Positions 8,132-16,584 of a DNA stretch of 36,440 nucleotides are shown here, in pieces. The stretch's first letter is position 1. The number at the start of each line of letters is the position of its first letter. Source of the DNA: JBEVEP01 sp040512755 (GTDB lineage Bacteria; Pseudomonadota; Alphaproteobacteria; Rhizobiales; Rhizobiaceae); NCBI GenBank assembly GCA_040512755.1, contig JBEVEP010000238.1:1-36440 (forward strand). The letters are read 5' to 3'. The translations under genes were made by a program, and so were the position numbers. The notes under the pieces are model-generated. The model saw nothing but the letters and a program-made list of their open reading frames with translations. It searched no databases and had not been told where the DNA came from.

Positions 8132-9121
8132 ATGCTGCGTTTCGGAGTGCTCGGCGCAGGACGGATCGGCAATGTTCACGCACGGGCGTTGCGGGATTCC
8201 GGTCGCGCCCAGGTCGCCTACGTGGCCGATGCAGTGGCGGATGCGGCGAACGCACTGGCGGCTCAGGTTGGTGCGAAGACAGGATCGGTCGAAGACGTCA
8301 TCGAAGCAAGTGACGTCGACGCCATTTTGATCGCGACGCCGACAGATACCCATGCCGATCTGATCGAACAGGCGGCAAGGGCGGGCAAGATGATCCTCTG
8401 CGAAAAGCCTGTCAGCCTGTCAGTTGGCCGTATCGAGGAGTGCCTGAAGGTTGTGGACGAAGCGGGTGTCCCGCTGATGATCGGCTTTCATCGCCGCTAC
8501 GACCCCAACTACTCGGCACTCGAGAAGCGGCTGCGGGCCGGCGAGGTCGGCGAGATTGAAATGGTCACGATCACCTGCCGCGATCCGGGCCCTCCCCCGG
8601 TCTCCTATATCGAACGTTCCGGCGGCCTCTATCGAGACATGATGATTCATGATTTTGACATGGCGCGCTTCCTGCTCGGAGAAGATCCTGTCACGGTCCA
8701 CGCGCTTGGCGCCTCTCTCGTCGATCCGGCAATCGGCAAGGCTGGGGACATCGACACCGCGGCAGTCCACATGCAGACGGCGACCGGCAAGATGTGCATC
8801 ATCACCAATTCGCGGCGGGCCACCTATGGGCATGACCAGCGCATTGAAGTGCATGGTTCCAAGGGCATGCTGCGCGCCGGCAATATTCATCTCACGACGC
8901 TCGAAAAAGCCGACAGCGCCGGTTTCACAAGCGACCTTATCCCGTTCTCATTCATAGAGCGCTATGCGGACGCCTACCGCATTGAGATCAACGCCTTTCT
9001 CACTGCCATCGAGAACGGTGAGGCGCCGAGAGCATCCGGCCACGACGGCCTGATGGCACAGAAGCTGGCCGAGGCAGCCGCGGAGTCGCTCAAGACTGGG
9101 GAAGCCGTGGCAGTCGCTTGA
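8132..9121 (+). CDS. iolG: myo-Inositol 2-dehydrogenase IolG
   Basis: A 329-residue Gfo/Idh/MocA-family NAD-dependent dehydrogenase that oxidises myo-inositol to scyllo-inosose, the first catabolic step. It has a Rossmann motif GAGRIG at residues 8-13, the EKP motif at 91-93 (catalytic Lys92), and the pair Asp169 and His173 in RDMMIHDFD, matching the Lys-Asp-His set known for Bacillus subtilis IolG. A strong ribosome site GGAGGAG (8121-8127) lies 4 bases before the ATG. It diverges from iolC and leads a two-gene unit with the SDR gene, 86 bases downstream. Substrate within the family is inferred from context and motifs; another inositol isomer is possible. Confidence 0.9.
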   Translation: MLRFGVLGAGRIGNVHARALRDSGRAQVAYVADAVADAANALAAQVGAKTGSVEDVIEASDVDAILIATPTDTHADLIEQAARAGKMILCEKPVSLSVGRIEECLKVVDEAGVPLMIGFHRRYDPNYSALEKRLRAGEVGEIEMVTITCRDPGPPPVSYIERSGGLYRDMMIHDFDMARFLLGEDPVTVHALGASLVDPAIGKAGDIDTAAVHMQTATGKMCIITNSRRATYGHDQRIEVHGSKGMLRAGNIHLTTLEKADSAGFTSDLIPFSFIERYADAYRIEINAFLTAIENGEAPRASGHDGLMAQKLAEAAAESLKTGEAVAVA

Positions 9122-9207
9122 TACGCCTGGCTCCAAAACGAGACTTGGCCGTCCTCAACGCGTCGCGCCCGAAAGAAAAGACATTCTTCCAGCCCCAGGA
9201 GACGTAG

Positions 9208-10035
9208 ATGATCAATATGTCCTCGCTTGACCGCCTCTCGCTTGAAAGCAAGGTCGCTATAGTCACCGGCTCGACGCAAGGGCTGGGGGAAGCGATCGCG
9301 CACCTTTTTGCCGACCGCGGAGCGGCGGGCCTTGTCATCACGGGCCGCAACGAGGCGAACGGCAAACGCGTTAAGGCTGCGTTGGAGGCGAAAGGCGTAA
9401 GGACGATCTTTGTTCCCGCGGACCTGGCGAAGGCAGAGGATGCGGAAAAGATTGTAGAGGCGGCCGACAAGGCCTTCGGCCGCGTCGACATTCTGGTGAA
9501 CGCGGCAGGCCTGACCGACCGCGGCACGATCTGGGACACGAAGCCCGAACTTTTTGATCTGATCTTCGCGGTCAATTTGCGCGCGCCCTTCTTCCTCATG
9601 CAGCATTCCCTGAATGTCATGAGGCGGGAGAAGATCGAAGGATCGATCATCAATATCATTTCGATGTCAGGCCATGGCGGGCAGAGCTTCATCACTGCCT
9701 ATAGCGCGTCAAAGGGCGCATTGATCACGCTGACGAAGAACGTCGCGAACAGTGTCATGAACCACCGCATTCGCGTCAACGGCCTTACCATCGGATGGAT
9801 GGACACGCCCGGCGAAGACCGGATTATGAAAACCTATCATGACGCGGAAGAGGGCTGGCTAGGGGAAGCCGAGAAGCAGCGCCCGTTTGGCCGCTTGCTG
9901 AAGGTCGACGAGGTCGCACGCGCGGTCGCGTTTCTGGCTAGCTCAGAAAGCGGCATGATGACCGGATCGATCATCGATTTCGATCAGCAGGTTCTCGGCG
10001 CGGCGGACTCACCGCCGACCCCACCACCTGTGTGA
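9208..10035 (+). CDS. SDR-family oxidoreductase in the inositol locus
   Basis: A 275-residue classical short-chain dehydrogenase/reductase. Visible motifs are the cofactor site TGSTQGLG at residues 20-27, NAAG at 98-101, catalytic Ser152 (ISMSG) and the YSASK motif with Tyr165 and Lys169. The basic residue pattern after strand 2 (TGRNEANGKR) hints at NADP(H), but this is weak. An AGGAG ribosome site precedes the ATG. It ends in a proline-rich tail (SPPTPPPV) that looks dispensable. Its place downstream of iolG suggests it acts on an inositol, inosose or related polyol. The exact substrate cannot be read from sequence. It converges on the regulator gene with a 32-base gap. Confidence 0.85.
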   Translation: MINMSSLDRLSLESKVAIVTGSTQGLGEAIAHLFADRGAAGLVITGRNEANGKRVKAALEAKGVRTIFVPADLAKAEDAEKIVEAADKAFGRVDILVNAAGLTDRGTIWDTKPELFDLIFAVNLRAPFFLMQHSLNVMRREKIEGSIINIISMSGHGGQSFITAYSASKGALITLTKNVANSVMNHRIRVNGLTIGWMDTPGEDRIMKTYHDAEEGWLGEAEKQRPFGRLLKVDEVARAVAFLASSESGMMTGSIIDFDQQVLGAADSPPTPPPV

Positions 10036-10067
10036 GGCGTGATCGAAGGACGGAAATTTGCCCGCCC

Positions 10068-10901
10068 CTACTCCTCCCCTCTCCTTCCCGCAACAGCCAC
10101 GGTCAATGTCATCGCTAGCGCCAACGTAGCCGCCATTGAGCGGAACCCTTCGAAATTAGCTTCGACAATCTCAAGCAGCACATCTGCGGACGGAGCGATC
10201 GGCGAAAATACAGAATCGGTGATCGACACGATCTTGGCGCCACGGGCGCGGGCGGCATTGGTGAGGGTCACCGTCTCGCTGGCATAGGGTGTGAAGCTGG
10301 TTGCCAGCACGACGTCACGCTGTGTGATGAAGCTCGCCTGCTCGGCCCCAAGCCCGGCGAGAGCATCGACGAGAATGTTGCGAATCCCGAGCTTCCCCAT
10401 GGCGTAGCTCATATAGGACGTTATCGGAAAGGAGCGCCTTAGACCGATCAGGTAGATCGTTTCGGCCTCGGCCAGAATGTCCACGGCGCGGTCGATCGCT
10501 TCGTGATCGACCTTGTCACGCATCTGGGCAACGGAACGTTCCGCAGCCTCCAGAAAGCCATCCAGGACAAGCGCCGACTTGCTGGTTGAAATGCCATGCT
10601 CGCGCATTTGTGTGAGGCGCTCGTCATAATTCAGGACCCGCTCCCTCAGCCGGGACCGGAACACTTCCTGCAACTCGGAAAAACCCTGATAGCCAAGCGC
10701 TCGCGAAAAGCGGACCAAAGCTGACGGCTGCACCTCAGCATTGCCGGCAATGCTTGCTACCGTGCCGAAGGCGATCTCGTCCGGATTTTCCAGGGCGTAG
10801 GCGGCGACCTGGGTCAGTCGCTTGGGCAGCGACTCTCCACGCTGCGCAATCAAGGCGCGCAGGGCCTGATAGTCTTTCGGGGCACGTTCCAGTTCGCCCA
10901 T
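10068..10901 (-). CDS. iolR: RpiR-family transcriptional regulator, probable IolR
   Basis: A 277-residue regulator with an N-terminal RpiR helix-turn-helix (about residues 1-77, VASIAGNAEVQPSALVRFSRAL) and a C-terminal SIS sugar-phosphate-binding domain (about 125-260, YLIGLRRS). The family includes IolR, which in Sinorhizobium meliloti represses iol genes until an inositol-derived ligand binds. The start at 10901 (MGELERAPKDYQALR) is preferred: GAAGG (10912-10916) lies 10 bases upstream and IolR-like proteins begin at this point. An ATG at 10925 has no spaced ribosome site, and the longer open frame would run through the operator. It is divergent from the ABC importer with GGAA-N6-TTCC between them, which suggests autoregulation. 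Confidence 0.85.
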   Translation of the reverse strand: MGELERAPKDYQALRALIAQRGESLPKRLTQVAAYALENPDEIAFGTVASIAGNAEVQPSALVRFSRALGYQGFSELQEVFRSRLRERVLNYDERLTQMREHGISTSKSALVLDGFLEAAERSVAQMRDKVDHEAIDRAVDILAEAETIYLIGLRRSFPITSYMSYAMGKLGIRNILVDALAGLGAEQASFITQRDVVLATSFTPYASETVTLTNAARARGAKIVSITDSVFSPIAPSADVLLEIVEANFEGFRSMAATLALAMTLTVAVAGRRGEE

Positions 10902-10962
10902 CCGATTCACGCCTTCATATTCCATTCCGCTTATTTTGCTCTTGACTGAGAAAATCAGAGAT

Positions 10963-10976
10963 GGAATAAAAATTCC
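10963..10976. promoter_or_regulatory. Putative IolR operator before the ABC importer
   Basis: GGAA-TAAAAA-TTCC, extended to TGGAA-N6-TTCCA, matches the reported IolR motif. It lies in the AT-rich divergent region between the regulator (start 10901) and the ABC ATPase (start 11041). A weak -35-like TTGACT (10942-10947) is just upstream on the plus strand. Presence of the same motif at 8088-8101 links importer and enzymes into one regulon. Confidence 0.7.
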
Positions 10977-11040
10977 ACACAAAAAATTCAATATACTATT
11001 TGTTCCAAATTGGGATGAACTCGCCGGGAGGGATCGCGCC

Positions 11041-11838
11041 ATGCCCGAAGGGAACGGTCAAACGGTCGGGCCCCTGCTCGAAGCGCGGGACATCAAGAAG
11101 TATTTTGGGGCCATTACTGCGCTCAACGGAGTGAGCTTCCACGTATCGGCCGGCGAGGTGCTCGGCGTTGTCGGTGACAATGGCGCCGGCAAATCAACGC
11201 TGATGAAGATCCTGTCCGGGCTCTACAAGCCGAGCGAAGGGTCGCTCTATTTTCAGGGCAACCCGGTAAAATTCGACTCCCCCCGCGATGCCCGCCAGAT
11301 GGGCATAGAGATGGTCTATCAGGACTTCGCGCTCGCCGGGAATATGCCGATCTACGAGAACATTTATCTGGGGCGTGAGCCGGGAAGGAAGTTTGCGGGG
11401 CTGACCATCATCGATCGCGAGAAGGCGCGCCAGATGGCGAAAGATCATCTCGACAAACTGAAAATCCACGTGAAGAGCATCGACCAACTGGTCGAGGGAC
11501 TTTCAGGCGGCCAGCGTCAGGCGGTTGCGATTGCACGCGCGACAGCATTCGATGCGAAGGTGGTGATCATGGACGAACCGACCGCTGCGCTCGCCATCAA
11601 GGAGGTCGGAAAAGTGCTCGACCTTGTGAAGACGCTGAAGGAGCATAGCGTTGCGGTGATCATCATATCACACCGTATGGACGACATTTTCTACGCTTGC
11701 GACCGAGTGATGGCGCTGTATCAAGGCACGAACTTTGCCGAGGCGCCGCTTGACAGGACGCATCGCAACGAGGTGATCGGCTGGATCATGGGCACCAAGG
11801 GACACACTGAAACGCTGGCCCACGACAAGGTGATTTGA
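11041..11838 (+). CDS. Sugar ABC transporter ATP-binding protein (single-domain, FrcA-like)
   Basis: A 265-residue cytoplasmic ATPase with Walker A GDNGAGKST (45-53), Q-loop Q94, signature LSGGQ (154-158), Walker B VVIMDEP (174-180) and H-loop ISHRMDD near 206. It has one nucleotide-binding domain, unlike the two-domain RbsA/XylG type, so it resembles FrcA-type ATPases and presumably works as a homodimer. The ATG at 11041 follows a GGGAGGG ribosome site (spacing about 8). The permease gene starts 4 bases after its stop. Location beside IolR with a shared operator points to an inositol or related polyol as the substrate; sequence alone does not prove this. Confidence 0.92.
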   Translation: MPEGNGQTVGPLLEARDIKKYFGAITALNGVSFHVSAGEVLGVVGDNGAGKSTLMKILSGLYKPSEGSLYFQGNPVKFDSPRDARQMGIEMVYQDFALAGNMPIYENIYLGREPGRKFAGLTIIDREKARQMAKDHLDKLKIHVKSIDQLVEGLSGGQRQAVAIARATAFDAKVVIMDEPTAALAIKEVGKVLDLVKTLKEHSVAVIIISHRMDDIFYACDRVMALYQGTNFAEAPLDRTHRNEVIGWIMGTKGHTETLAHDKVI

Positions 11839-11841
11839 TCC

Positions 11842-12828
11842 GTGATCGCCAATAATCCCCGACTCGCCAATTTTCTCGAACATTACGGCATTTTGGTCAT
11901 CGTGATCGTCATGATGGTCATGCTCTACGTTTCGAGGCCGGACGTCTTCCTGTCGCTCGCCAACCTCACCAACATAGTCAAGCAGAACGCCACGCTAGCG
12001 CTGTTGGCGCTCGGCATGTTCGTGGTCATCGTCACGGCCGGGATCGACCTTTCGGTCGGATCGGTGATGGCGCTGGGCATGATGTGTCTGGCTGTCGCGG
12101 CCAAGGCAGGCGTTCCCTGGCCAATCGTTATCCTGATCGGCCCGGCAGTGGGCATCGCGTGCGGGCTGGTGAACGGGCTGGGCCTTACGGTGCTGCGCCT
12201 GCCTCATCCTTTCATCATGACACTCGGCACGCTCAATATCGCACGCGGCCTGTCGAGCCTGATCACCAATGGTGCACCGGTGTCGGGCCTCGGGCCCCAG
12301 GTGCGTTATCTCGGCCAAGCGAACTACGATTTCGGCATCTTCCCACCCCCAACCGGCCTGCCCGCCAGCCTCTTTGTGGTCGCCATCTGCGCCATCGGTC
12401 TTTGGTTCTTTCTCAACCGTACGTCGCTCGGACGTCATATCTTCGCGATCGGCGGCAACCCACAGGCGGCGCGTGTTTCAGGTGTCAATGTCGACCGTGT
12501 ACTTGTTTATGTCTACGCACTCAGCGGCTTCTTCGCCGGCCTTGCCGGCTTGCTGCTTGCCGGCCGCACCGACTCCGGTTTTCCGCTCGCCGGCCAGAAT
12601 GCTGAACTCGACGCGATTGCAGCGGTCATCATCGGCGGCGCATCCTTCTTCGGGGGACGCGGCACAATCCTCGGAGTGCTTGCGGGCGTCATCATCATGG
12701 GCCTCATGCGGAATGGCCTCAACCTGAACAACATCAGCCCGTTCTGGCAGCAGATCCTGATCGGCGTCGTGATCATCGCTGCCGTCTACATAGACGTCAT
12801 TCGCCGGAGGGCCGCTGTACGAACCTGA
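11842..12828 (+). CDS. Sugar ABC transporter permease (RbsC/FrcC type)
   Basis: A 328-residue integral membrane protein with about 9-10 hydrophobic segments. It has the family signature GIDLSVGSVMALG near residue 70 and the cytoplasmic coupling segment near 205-220 (IGGNPQAARVSGVNVDRV). It forms the channel of the importer with the ATPase before it. The start is GTG at 11842: an in-frame stop lies two codons upstream, and AAGGTGA (11827-11833), inside the end of the ATPase gene, is a suitably spaced ribosome site. The 4-base spacing to the ATPase gene indicates tight operon coupling. Confidence 0.92.
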   Translation: MIANNPRLANFLEHYGILVIVIVMMVMLYVSRPDVFLSLANLTNIVKQNATLALLALGMFVVIVTAGIDLSVGSVMALGMMCLAVAAKAGVPWPIVILIGPAVGIACGLVNGLGLTVLRLPHPFIMTLGTLNIARGLSSLITNGAPVSGLGPQVRYLGQANYDFGIFPPPTGLPASLFVVAICAIGLWFFLNRTSLGRHIFAIGGNPQAARVSGVNVDRVLVYVYALSGFFAGLAGLLLAGRTDSGFPLAGQNAELDAIAAVIIGGASFFGGRGTILGVLAGVIIMGLMRNGLNLNNISPFWQQILIGVVIIAAVYIDVIRRRAAVRT

Positions 12829-12907
12829 TCGGCTTTTGGCGCGCGACGCTGTCTCCGCGGCGCGCGCACATCGTCAAACGGAGACGCTTCGTCCCAGGGA
12901 GGAACTG

Positions 12908-13810
12908 ATGAAGAAAATGATCGTGGCAGGACTGGCACTGGCGCTGATGACAGGCAGCGCGCTTGCCGACAAGTTTCTCGTCGATATGAAGGGCCCAGGA
13001 GCGGGCAACCCGTTCTGGGCCGCCGTTGAAGCCGGCGCGATGGAAAAAGGCAAGGAACTGGGCGTCGAAGTCATGGTGATGTCACCGCCGACCGAATCCG
13101 ACGTCGCCGCCCAGATCGCCCAGATCGAGGACATGATCGCACAAGGCCTCGACGGAATCGCTCTTGCTCCCACCGACCCGAACGCACTTGCTCCCGTCGT
13201 TGACGCGGCCAAGGCCAAGAACATCCCGGTCGTGTTCGTCGACACCAAGGGCATCAATGAAGGCATCACCTTCATAGGCACCGACAACGAAGCCGGCGCC
13301 AAGCTTGCCGCTGATTTCATCTGCGGCAAGATCGAGAAAGGTTCGGAAGTCGCGATCCTTCAGGGAATCGTTACACAGTCCACCGGGCAGGCTCGCGCGA
13401 CCGGTTCGAAAGCCGGGCTCGAGGCCTGCGGATTGAAAGTTGTGGCCGAGCAGACTGGCGAGTGGGACCGCGCCAAAGGTCAGGCAGCGATGGAGAACAT
13501 CATCACTGGCAACCCGAACATCAAGGCGGTGTTCGCTTCCAATGACAATATGGCTCTCGGCGCAGTGGAGGCACTGAAGGCGGCCGGCAAGCTGGCAGAC
13601 GTGATGGTTGTCGGCTTCGACGCCAATCCGGATGCCGCCGCCTCAGTCCTTGCCGGCGAGATGACCGCGACTGTCGCCCAAGCGCCAAAGAACATGGGCG
13701 CACTCGGCATTCAGGCGCTGGTCGACCTGAAGGGCGGCAAGACCATCGAGCCCGTGATCGATACCGGCACGCTGGTCGTCGATAAGAGCAATGCGGACCA
13801 GTACAAATAG
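12908..13810 (+). CDS. Periplasmic sugar-binding protein of the ABC importer
   Basis: A 300-residue exported protein of the Peripla_BP_4 (RbsB-like) family that captures sugar or polyol in the periplasm for the preceding permease. The signal peptide is MKKMIVAGLALALMTGSALA, with likely cleavage after residue 20 before DKFLVDMKG. The mature protein starts with a typical binding-fold pattern (NPFWAAVEAGAMEKGKELG). The ATG at 12908 follows GGGAGGA with good spacing, so the longer upstream frame is not used. It is unusual that the binding-protein gene comes last rather than first in the operon. A strong hairpin follows the stop. Inositol specificity is inferred from location. Confidence 0.92.
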   Translation: MKKMIVAGLALALMTGSALADKFLVDMKGPGAGNPFWAAVEAGAMEKGKELGVEVMVMSPPTESDVAAQIAQIEDMIAQGLDGIALAPTDPNALAPVVDAAKAKNIPVVFVDTKGINEGITFIGTDNEAGAKLAADFICGKIEKGSEVAILQGIVTQSTGQARATGSKAGLEACGLKVVAEQTGEWDRAKGQAAMENIITGNPNIKAVFASNDNMALGAVEALKAAGKLADVMVVGFDANPDAAASVLAGEMTATVAQAPKNMGALGIQALVDLKGGKTIEPVIDTGTLVVDKSNADQYK

Positions 13811-13825
13811 ACACACCCAACGAAA

Positions 13826-13860
13826 ACGGCCGGAGCCGTGCCGGGCTCCGGCCGTCTTCT
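13826..13860 (+). terminator. Hairpin after the ABC importer operon
   Basis: A perfect 12-base stem ACGGCCGGAGCC/GGCTCCGGCCGT (13826-13837 and 13844-13855) with a 6-base loop, followed by CTTCT. It starts 15 bases after the binding-protein stop and fits an intrinsic terminator with a weak T-run. It could alternatively stabilise the 3' end and let some transcription reach the next gene. Confidence 0.7.
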
Positions 13861-13884
13861 ATGATGATGCAGCAGGATAAGTGT

Positions 13885-14997
13885 ATGGAAACTATCGGCG
13901 TAGGTCTCATCGGTACCGGCTTCATGGGCAAGGCTCATGCGGTCGCATGGAACGCTGTGAAGCCCGTTTTCGGCGATGTACCAGACATCAAACTTGTTCA
14001 CCTTGCTGAGGTGAATGACGCACTCGCAAGCCTGAAGGCGGTCGAATTCGGTTTCGCCAGGTCGTCAGGCGATTGGCGGCAGGTCATTGCCGATCCAGAA
14101 GTCGATGTCGTTTCGATCGCCACGCCGAACAAATTCCACGCCGAGATGGCGATCGCAGCACTCGATGCGGGCAAGCATGTCTGGTGCGAGAAACCGATGG
14201 CGCCGAAACTTGCCGAGGCGGAGGCGATGCTCGATGCCCAGCGCCGGTCCGGCAAGGTCGCTGTGCTCGGATACAACTACATCCAGAACCCAACGATCCG
14301 TCACATCAAAAGACTTCTCGATGAAGGCGCCATCGGGCCAGTGAACCATGTCCGCATCGAGATGGACGAAGACTTCATGGCCGATCCGGCCGCACCGTTC
14401 CAACAGCGACACGAAGCCACCAACGGCTGGGGCGCGCTCGATGACTTCGGCGTGCATCCCTTGTCCCTGCTACGGACCCTCTTCGGCGGTGTTTCCCGGG
14501 TCATGTGCGATATGGCGAAGCCTTATCCGACACGCAAAGCCAACGGTGGCGAGCGCGAGGTCGAGGTTTATGACATCGCAACGATCCTGATGCGGCTGGA
14601 GAACGACGCTTCAGGCCTGATCGCACTCAGCCGAAGCGCGTGGGGTCGAAAGGGCCGCATCGCAATCCAGATTATCGGCTCCAATGGTTCGATCCTCTAC
14701 GATCAGGAACGCATGAACGAATTCCAGCTTTACGTCACCGCTGACCGCGCGACAGAGCAGGGATTCCGGACGATTCTGACCGCGCCACACCACGCGCCTT
14801 ATGACCGTTTCGTACCCGCGCCCGGACACGGCCTAGGCTTCAACGACCTGAAGATCATCGAATGCCGGCAGTTGATCGGCCGGATGCGCGACGAGGAAAC
14901 CGTCGCCATCACATTCGAAGAAGGCATTCTCATCGAACGCACCGTCGCGGCAATGGCGCACTCGTTCGAGCTAGGCCGGTGGATCGACGTCACTTAG
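13885..14997 (+). CDS. Gfo/Idh/MocA-family oxidoreductase
   Basis: A 370-residue NAD(P)-dependent dehydrogenase distinct from IolG. It has a Rossmann motif GTGFMG at residues 10-15 and the EKP motif near 102 (WCEKPMAP). A catalytic-site region WGALDDFGVHPLSLL near residue 190 has Asp-x-x-x-His spacing. The ATG at 13885 is preferred over the ATG cluster at 13861 because AGGA (13874-13877) is spaced 7 bases before it, while the earlier ATGs lie in the terminator tail with no ribosome site. Lying behind the inositol importer, it may oxidise another inositol isomer or an inositol derivative. The substrate is not recognisable from sequence. Confidence 0.85.
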   Translation: METIGVGLIGTGFMGKAHAVAWNAVKPVFGDVPDIKLVHLAEVNDALASLKAVEFGFARSSGDWRQVIADPEVDVVSIATPNKFHAEMAIAALDAGKHVWCEKPMAPKLAEAEAMLDAQRRSGKVAVLGYNYIQNPTIRHIKRLLDEGAIGPVNHVRIEMDEDFMADPAAPFQQRHEATNGWGALDDFGVHPLSLLRTLFGGVSRVMCDMAKPYPTRKANGGEREVEVYDIATILMRLENDASGLIALSRSAWGRKGRIAIQIIGSNGSILYDQERMNEFQLYVTADRATEQGFRTILTAPHHAPYDRFVPAPGHGLGFNDLKIIECRQLIGRMRDEETVAITFEEGILIERTVAAMAHSFELGRWIDVT

Positions 14998-15117
14998 CCA
15001 GACCGTCTTGTCGCGAAAGTCACACCGAAGTGACCGGCCTCGCGCCAGCGTGCATTGACCGGCTTCCGCGAGCGGTGCTCAATCGGCGCGATTCTCCGGA
15101 TCAGACGGGAGGCTTGA

Positions 15118-16335
15118 TTGGCGAAACTGCTTCTGTGCGCAGCCTGGCTGCTGGGCCTGTCGTTTAGCGCAGCTGCCGATCCGGACCCGGCCAAGTGGCA
15201 AGACGTACTGGAGGAAGCCAGGGGCGAAACGGTCTATTTCAACGCCTGGGGCGGCGCGGAGAACATTAATGCCTATCTCGAATGGGCAGGCGCGGAAATG
15301 GAAAAGCGCTTCGGCGTGAAGGTGGTTCACGTCAAGCTCGACGACACCGCCAATGCCGTTGCGAAAGTGATCGCTGAGAAAGCCGCCGGAAAGGACGATG
15401 GCGGTACGGTCGACCTCATCTGGATCAACGGCGAAAACTTCGCCTCCATGAAACAGCAACAACTACTTTTTGCGCCTGGTTGGGCCGACAGATTGCCAAA
15501 CTGGAAGTTCGTCGATGTTGAAGACAAGCCTACCATCGAGACGGACTTCACTATTCCGACCGAGGGGCTGGAAAGTCCGTGGGGGATGGCGAAGCTGGTT
15601 TTTTTCCATGACGCCGCCAAGACCGACGCCGACGATCTTCCAAAGTCCGCGAGCCAGTTGCTCAAGTGGGCCCAGAAGAACCCAGGACGTTTCTCCTATC
15701 CGCAACCGCCGGACTTCACTGGCCTGTCTTTCCTCAAGCAGGTCTTGTCCGAAATGGTCGCGGATAGGACTGTCCTGCAAAAGCCCGTGAACGAGTCTTC
15801 CTTCGAAGACGTTGCCGCGCCGCTCTTCAAATATCTCGATGCGCTCAACCCTCTTCTTTGGCGCGGAGGCAAGGCATTTCCACAGAACTATCCGGCGATG
15901 AAGCAGCTGCTTGCGGATGGCGAGGTGGATATCATCTTCGCTTTCAATCCGGGGGAAGCTTCAAGCGCAATCGCTAGTGGAGAATTGCCGGATACGGTGC
16001 GCCCATTTGTGTTCCCGGCTGGAACGCTGGCCAATACCCATTTCGTCGCCATTCCCTACAACGCTGCCGCGAAGGCCGGCGCTTTGGTTTTGGCCGATTT
16101 CCTGATGTCGCCGGAAGCCCAGGCCCGCAAGCAGGACCCGAACATATGGGGCGATCCCACTGTGCTGGCGGTCTCGAAGCTATCCCCCAACGACCAGGAG
16201 CGCTTTCGCAAACTGGAACTGGGCATCGCCACGCCCAAGCCAGAAGAACTCGGGCCTGCGATCGACGAACCGCATCCGAGTTGGATGGAACGGCTGGAAG
16301 TCGAGTGGAAGCGGCGCTATGGCGCCGCCAACTGA
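15118..16335 (+). CDS. ynjB: ABC transporter substrate-binding protein, YnjB family
   Basis: A 405-residue exported binding protein of the YnjB type (bacterial extracellular solute-binding family). The signal peptide covers about residues 1-20 (MAKLLLCAAWLLGLSFSAAA) and the mature part starts DPDPAKW. Family landmarks are YFNAWGG near residue 40 and DLIWINGENF near 100. The start is TTG at 15118 with GGGAGG (15107-15112) 5 bases upstream; no ATG in the region gives a sensible signal peptide. YnjBCD systems resemble thiamine and iron-type importers in layout, but their substrate is not established. The gene is separated from its permease by 366 bases of palindromic repeats. Confidence 0.88.
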   Translation: MAKLLLCAAWLLGLSFSAAADPDPAKWQDVLEEARGETVYFNAWGGAENINAYLEWAGAEMEKRFGVKVVHVKLDDTANAVAKVIAEKAAGKDDGGTVDLIWINGENFASMKQQQLLFAPGWADRLPNWKFVDVEDKPTIETDFTIPTEGLESPWGMAKLVFFHDAAKTDADDLPKSASQLLKWAQKNPGRFSYPQPPDFTGLSFLKQVLSEMVADRTVLQKPVNESSFEDVAAPLFKYLDALNPLLWRGGKAFPQNYPAMKQLLADGEVDIIFAFNPGEASSAIASGELPDTVRPFVFPAGTLANTHFVAIPYNAAAKAGALVLADFLMSPEAQARKQDPNIWGDPTVLAVSKLSPNDQERFRKLELGIATPKPEELGPAIDEPHPSWMERLEVEWKRRYGAAN

Positions 16336-16398
16336 TGCCGGGCGTCTACCCTCCCCCTTGTGGGGAGGGCTATCGCATATGGCAGCGATAGCCAATTT

Positions 16399-16543
16399 CC
16401 CCCTCTCCGTCTCGGGCTGCGCCCTCGACACCTCCCCCCCTAAAGGGGTGGAGGAAATGCACGAACTCGCGCGCGACCGGCGCCCTTCCTCGCCCCCTTC
16501 CGGGGGAGAGGTGTCGAGCCCGAAGGGCGAGACGGAGAGGGGG
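16399..16543. repeat. Inner palindromic element with 16-base terminal inverted repeats
   Basis: CCCCCTCTCCGTCTCG (16399-16414) is the exact reverse complement of CGAGACGGAGAGGGGG (16528-16543). Inner arms CTCGACACCTC and GAGGTGTCGAG, around 16424-16434 and 16508-16518, extend the fold, and further G/C-run arms lie inside. The unit is 145 bases and is different in sequence from the CTTGTGGGGAGGG family around it. This suggests one repeat type landed beside or within another. Confidence 0.75.
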
Positions 16544-16584
16544 ACCAGCGACTCGAGGTGCTCGCCAAATGCGATTGCCCTGCC

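Noticed and set aside
11007..11015. AAATTGGGA before the ABC importer, identical to a half-site in the Lrp-type operator at 29576-29584
   Set aside because: It is a single short match without a partner arm of the same spacing, and is expected by chance in 36 kb of double-stranded sequence.
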